Source: UBA9676 sp963837105 (lineage in GTDB: Bacteria > Actinomycetota > Actinomycetes > Streptosporangiales > Streptosporangiaceae). Taken from it: 64,000 nt of DNA. Positions 61,516 to 64,000 of the stretch are shown in pieces. A program made the translations under genes and the position numbers. Location: NCBI GenBank assembly GCA_963837105.1, contig CAWIMG010000037.1:112479-176478 (forward strand), in the 5' to 3' direction. The notes beneath the pieces are model-generated. The model did no database searches, had not been told where the DNA came from, and was given only the letters and a program-made list of their open reading frames with translations. Each line of letters opens with the position of its first letter. Position 1 is the first letter of the stretch.

Positions 61516-61575
61516 ACCGGACGCCGGCCCGAATCCTTACCAGGCAACCGCTGGGCTTGATGCAGGTCCTGCCGT

Positions 61576-62514
61576 TCAGTGCCCCGTGGCCGTGCCGGTT
61601 GCGGCATCAGCGGTGTGGCTTGCGATGAAGACAGCGATCCGGTCGTTCAGTTCGCCGATCCGGTTGAAGCCGCCGTGGCTGCCGGGGACGATGGCGACTT
61701 CCGCGTGCGGCATAAGGCCTCCCCGGGCGCGGGCCTCTGCCGGGGTGAGCAGGGCGCTGCGCGCACCAGCGACCAGCAGGACCGGCACGCTGATCGAGCG
61801 GAGTTCGTCGTCGGTGAGGATGCCGGGGAACTTGGGCTCGGCGTGATAGCCGCGGGTGCCTGCCCACATGAGCGTCATCAGCTCCGGCTGCAGCATGGCC
61901 GGGCTGTCCAGCCACCGGGCGGGGCGGCGGCGCAGCGGCATCGGGGTCAGGGTGGCCAGGCCGCTGATGGAGAGCCAGATCCAGAAGCGGGCGTCGAGGT
62001 TGGTAAGACCGGCGGGGTCGAGCAGCGTGATGGAGGCGATCCGTCCGGGCGCGCGGATCGCCTGGTTCATGGCGATCCAGCCGCCGTAGGAGAAGCCGAC
62101 CAGGTGCGCCGGGCGGTCGCTGAGCTGGCCCAGGAGTTCGTCCAGCCAGGCAGCGCAGGCGGCCGGGGGAGTCATCGGGGCGCGCGCGACGCTGGGATTC
62201 GCGTCGCCGGGCAGGTCGATCCCGTAAGCCGGGCCGTCCCCGGCGAGTGCCGCCACGTGCGGGTACAAGCCCGCGGCGTTGAACGCAGAGAGCAGCACGA
62301 CCGGGTCCCCGGCTGGATACGGCCGGTAGGCGTGTACCCGCGTGGTCGCGGTCGCGGTATCGACGTCGAATTCCTCGCACGGCTGCGGCCACAGCGCGAA
62401 AGCCCGCTCGTAGGCTGCCATGAACTTTTCCCGTGCCGCATCGCTTACCCACGATCCCGGCTCGCCCTCCGTTGCCAGGTCAGCTGCACCGGTGATGCGC
62501 TTGAGCACGGACAT
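61576..62514 (-). CDS. Alpha/beta hydrolase
   Basis: 312 residues. Nucleophile elbow HLVGFSYGGWIAMNQAI (GFSYGG, Ser nucleophile), catalytic His in VPGSHGGFNRIGEL, and a C-terminal strand VPVLLVAGARSALLTPAEA that would carry the acid. The substrate is unknown. ATG 62514 starts MSVLKRITGAADLA. Divergent from a TetR gene with a long dyad between, so it is probably the target of that regulator. Confidence 0.86.
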   Translation of the reverse strand: MSVLKRITGAADLATEGEPGSWVSDAAREKFMAAYERAFALWPQPCEEFDVDTATATTRVHAYRPYPAGDPVVLLSAFNAAGLYPHVAALAGDGPAYGIDLPGDANPSVARAPMTPPAACAAWLDELLGQLSDRPAHLVGFSYGGWIAMNQAIRAPGRIASITLLDPAGLTNLDARFWIWLSISGLATLTPMPLRRRPARWLDSPAMLQPELMTLMWAGTRGYHAEPKFPGILTDDELRSISVPVLLVAGARSALLTPAEARARGGLMPHAEVAIVPGSHGGFNRIGELNDRIAVFIASHTADAATGTATGH

Positions 62515-62540
62515 GTCCCGCCTCCCCGTGGCTGGGCCTG

Positions 62541-62570
62541 CCTTTAATGATACGATCGTATCATCAAAGG
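62541..62570. promoter_or_regulatory. 30-base near-perfect dyad between the hydrolase and second tetR genes
   Basis: The core ATGATACGATCGTATCAT (62547-62564) is a perfect 18-base palindrome; flanking CCTTT and AAAGG extend it so that 14 of 15 base pairs match. It is the AT-richest patch locally and lies about 27 and 32 bases from the two start codons. A classical TetR operator. Confidence 0.8.
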
Positions 62571-62601
62571 CTCGGCAGGCGGCAATGGGGACGGTGAGCG
62601 G

Positions 62602-63229
62602 GTGCCGAAGCGGGTCGACCATGAGGAACGGCGGCAGCAGATCGCAGATGCCCTGCTGCGCACGGCCGCCAGACGCGGGCTGCGGGACGCCACCGGGATG
62701 CGTGAGGTCCATCCGAAGCCGGCGTGTCCCTGCGGCTGGTCCAGTACTACTTCGGCACCAAGGAAGAGCTCATGCTGGCCGCCATGCAGCGCCTGGCGGC
62801 CCAGTTCGGCGAACGGGCCCTGGCGCGGATCAGGCAGATCAAGGAAACAGAGAACCCGGTGAGCCCGCGCGACGTCATCGCCGCCATCCTGACCGAGGGG
62901 CTGCCCGCCGACGATGAGCGGCGCACCTTCATCGTTCTGTACACGGCCTACTTCGCGCTCTCGCTGACCGAGCCGGCGCTGGCGATCGGCCCGCTGGTCA
63001 GGAAATCCAGCACCGTGATCGACGTCGTCGCCGCCCAGCTGCGGGCCGCACAGGCCGCCGGCTACACGCCTGCTCTTACCCGGACCTGGAAGCCCTCAGC
63101 CTCCTTGCCATGTCCACGGGCCTGGGCACCAGCGTCCTCGGGAGCCAGTCCTCACCCGAGCGGGCCCAGGCCGCCATCGACTACCAGCTGGACCACCTGT
63201 TCCCGGCAACCCGGCCAGCGTCACGCTGA
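62602..63229 (+). pseudogene. TetR-family regulator with two frameshifts
   Basis: Opens MPKRVDHEERRQQIADALLR; near 62712 one base is missing, after which the frame gives VSLRLVQYYFGTKEELMLAA, the end of the HTH, and a C-terminal domain (TAYFALSLTEPALAIGPLVR). Near 63075 a second base is missing; the next frame gives LEALSLLAMSTGLGTSVLGS to a TGA at 63227-63229. Restored, it would be a normal ~205-residue regulator. Starts at GTG 62602, downstream of the dyad. Confidence 0.78.
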
Positions 63230-63687
63230 GCGGCCCGCCGCAGCCACACCGACGATCACGACGGTGGACGCCAGCCTCTGGGCAGCGTCGTTGTGCACCT
63301 CGATCAGGTAGCCGTCGGGGTCCCGGATGTAACAGCGCAGCTCGGTCTCGTGCTGCTTGGGCGGCGTCAGGAACTGCGCTCCCCGCGCGCTCCACTTGGC
63401 GTATACGGCGTGGATGCTCAGCAACCCGGATGTTGAGGAAACTGCTCACCCGATCCGGGTCGGGCGGCGTCTCGAGGGTAACGGTCGGCTTGTCGTCCGT
63501 CGGACTTCCGCCGACGTTGATGATGATCCAGCTGGTCAGCGAGCGCGACGTACGTCACCTCGTCATCCGCCTCGCCGGAGATGACCGTCTTGCCGCCCAG
63601 CACTTCGGTGTAAAAGCGGCGGGAGCGCTCAACGTCATCGGAAACGATGAAGTGAGCCACGACCATCTCCTCGTCGATGCTGCCCAT
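63221..63687 (-). pseudogene. VOC-family (glyoxalase/bleomycin-resistance-like) protein with two frameshifts
   Basis: Begins well: GGAGG 5 bases before ATG 63687, then MVVAHFIVSDDVERSRRFYT and VLGGKTVISGEADDEVTYVA. Near 63538 the frame shifts to one reading SWIIINVGGSPTDDKPTVTL, then SSFLNIRVA; near 63425 it shifts again to IHAVYAKWSARGAQFLTPPK and CYIRDPDGYLIEV. The three pieces make one ~145-residue VOC domain. Ends at 63221, overlapping the convergent tetR remnant by 9 bases. Function not assigned. Confidence 0.75.
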
Positions 63688-63858
63688 GATGACCTCCGTT
63701 TGGTGGAACGGACTCCGCTGACACCGAGCGGACAGCCACAACGTAATCGTCACCGCGCCGCTGTGCGATCACGCGGCCGGCGGATCAGTTACCCGACTAG
63801 GCTCATTTAGTGCGCATGCTGCGGCGAAATCAAGTCGCTGACGTCTGCGGGGCCGACG

Positions 63859-63864
63859 TAGTGT
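63859..63864 (+). promoter_or_regulatory. -10 element TAGTGT, leaderless promoter of the terminal acetyltransferase gene
   Basis: TAGTGT, then TGCACG (6 bases), then GTG 63871. Confidence 0.5.
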
Positions 63865-63870
63865 TGCACG

Positions 63871-64000
63871 GTGCTTGAGGTAACGGCTTGCGTGGACGAG
63901 CCGGACGAGCTGGCTTCGCTGGAGGTCTACAACACCGTGTGGCCGCACGACGCCGTGACGATCGACGCCGTCCACTCATTCAGGGACAGCGCCCAACATT
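63871..64000 (+). CDS. N-terminus of a GNAT-type acetyltransferase, cut by the window end
   Basis: 43 residues visible from GTG 63871: VLEVTACVDEPDELASLEVY, then NTVWPHDAVTIDAVHSFRDS. The YN-VWP-D-(V/I)T pattern is the start of a common actinobacterial GNAT family; the acetyl-CoA site lies beyond the window. Start supported by a leaderless-type -10. Identification is from a short stretch. Confidence 0.55.
   Translation, partial: MLEVTACVDEPDELASLEVYNTVWPHDAVTIDAVHSFRDSAQH

Overview
This is a 64 kb window of very GC-rich DNA with dense genes, many GTG/TTG starts and a set of actinobacterial marker genes: Lsr2, a WhiB-family protein, ClpC, actinobacterial FtsH, a DUF2342 metalloprotease, a free-standing NuoD-like protein and a CRP/WblA/ArsA-like/PonA2-like block. 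Gene order from radA through ppa, and again from crp to the class A penicillin-binding protein, follows the order I remember from Mycobacterium and Streptomyces chromosomes. The organism is therefore an actinomycete. Genus cannot be settled from the sequence; a Streptosporangiales-like relative is my guess.

Layout. 0.2-10 kb: a regulator, a hisC-like aminotransferase, a macro-domain protein, a BlaI/M56 pair, an alanyl-tRNA editing protein, small membrane and XRE-regulator genes, and an asparaginase/BKACE/TIM-barrel cluster. 10-23 kb: genome maintenance and proteostasis: radA, mutY (frameshifted), a LuxR remnant, clpC, lsr2, a PHP-UvrD fusion, an argA-like acetyltransferase and an NlpC/P60 endopeptidase. 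22-42 kb: conserved housekeeping: lysS, coaX, panC, DUF2520, a MidA-type methyltransferase, nuoD2, DUF3180, the folate run folB-folK/folP/folE with an aminoacyl-phosphatidylglycerol synthase-like gene inside it, ftsH, hpt, tilS, DUF2342, dacB and ppa. 41-52 kb: crp, an MBL hydrolase, NUDIX, RidA, DUF4177, an SPFH protein, two ArsA-like ATPases, wblA, a bifunctional PBP, YqeY, a metallophosphoesterase, and a tRNA-Pro(CGG).

The conserved block stops at the tRNA-Pro. The remaining 11.6 kb looks accessory: an arsenic cluster (a broken arsR-arsC fusion, arsI, two arsR, arsM), a membrane protein, an FAD oxidoreductase, an HxlR regulator divergent from a methyltransferase, a TetR/MFS exporter pair, an alpha/beta hydrolase divergent from a second TetR gene, a VOC-family remnant, and the start of an acetyltransferase. 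Four genes here carry frameshifts. No integrase or transposase is visible, so calling it an island is an inference from position and content.

Two themes cut across the window. First, at least 13 start codons have a TANNNT-like -10 hexamer ending 6 or 7 bases before them and no Shine-Dalgarno, the layout of leaderless transcripts. Second, regulators in the accessory part sit next to clear symmetric sites: four GGAGG-type boxes at the TetR/MFS gap, a 30-base dyad before the second TetR, an inverted repeat at the HxlR gap, and paired 17-mers between arsI and arsR.
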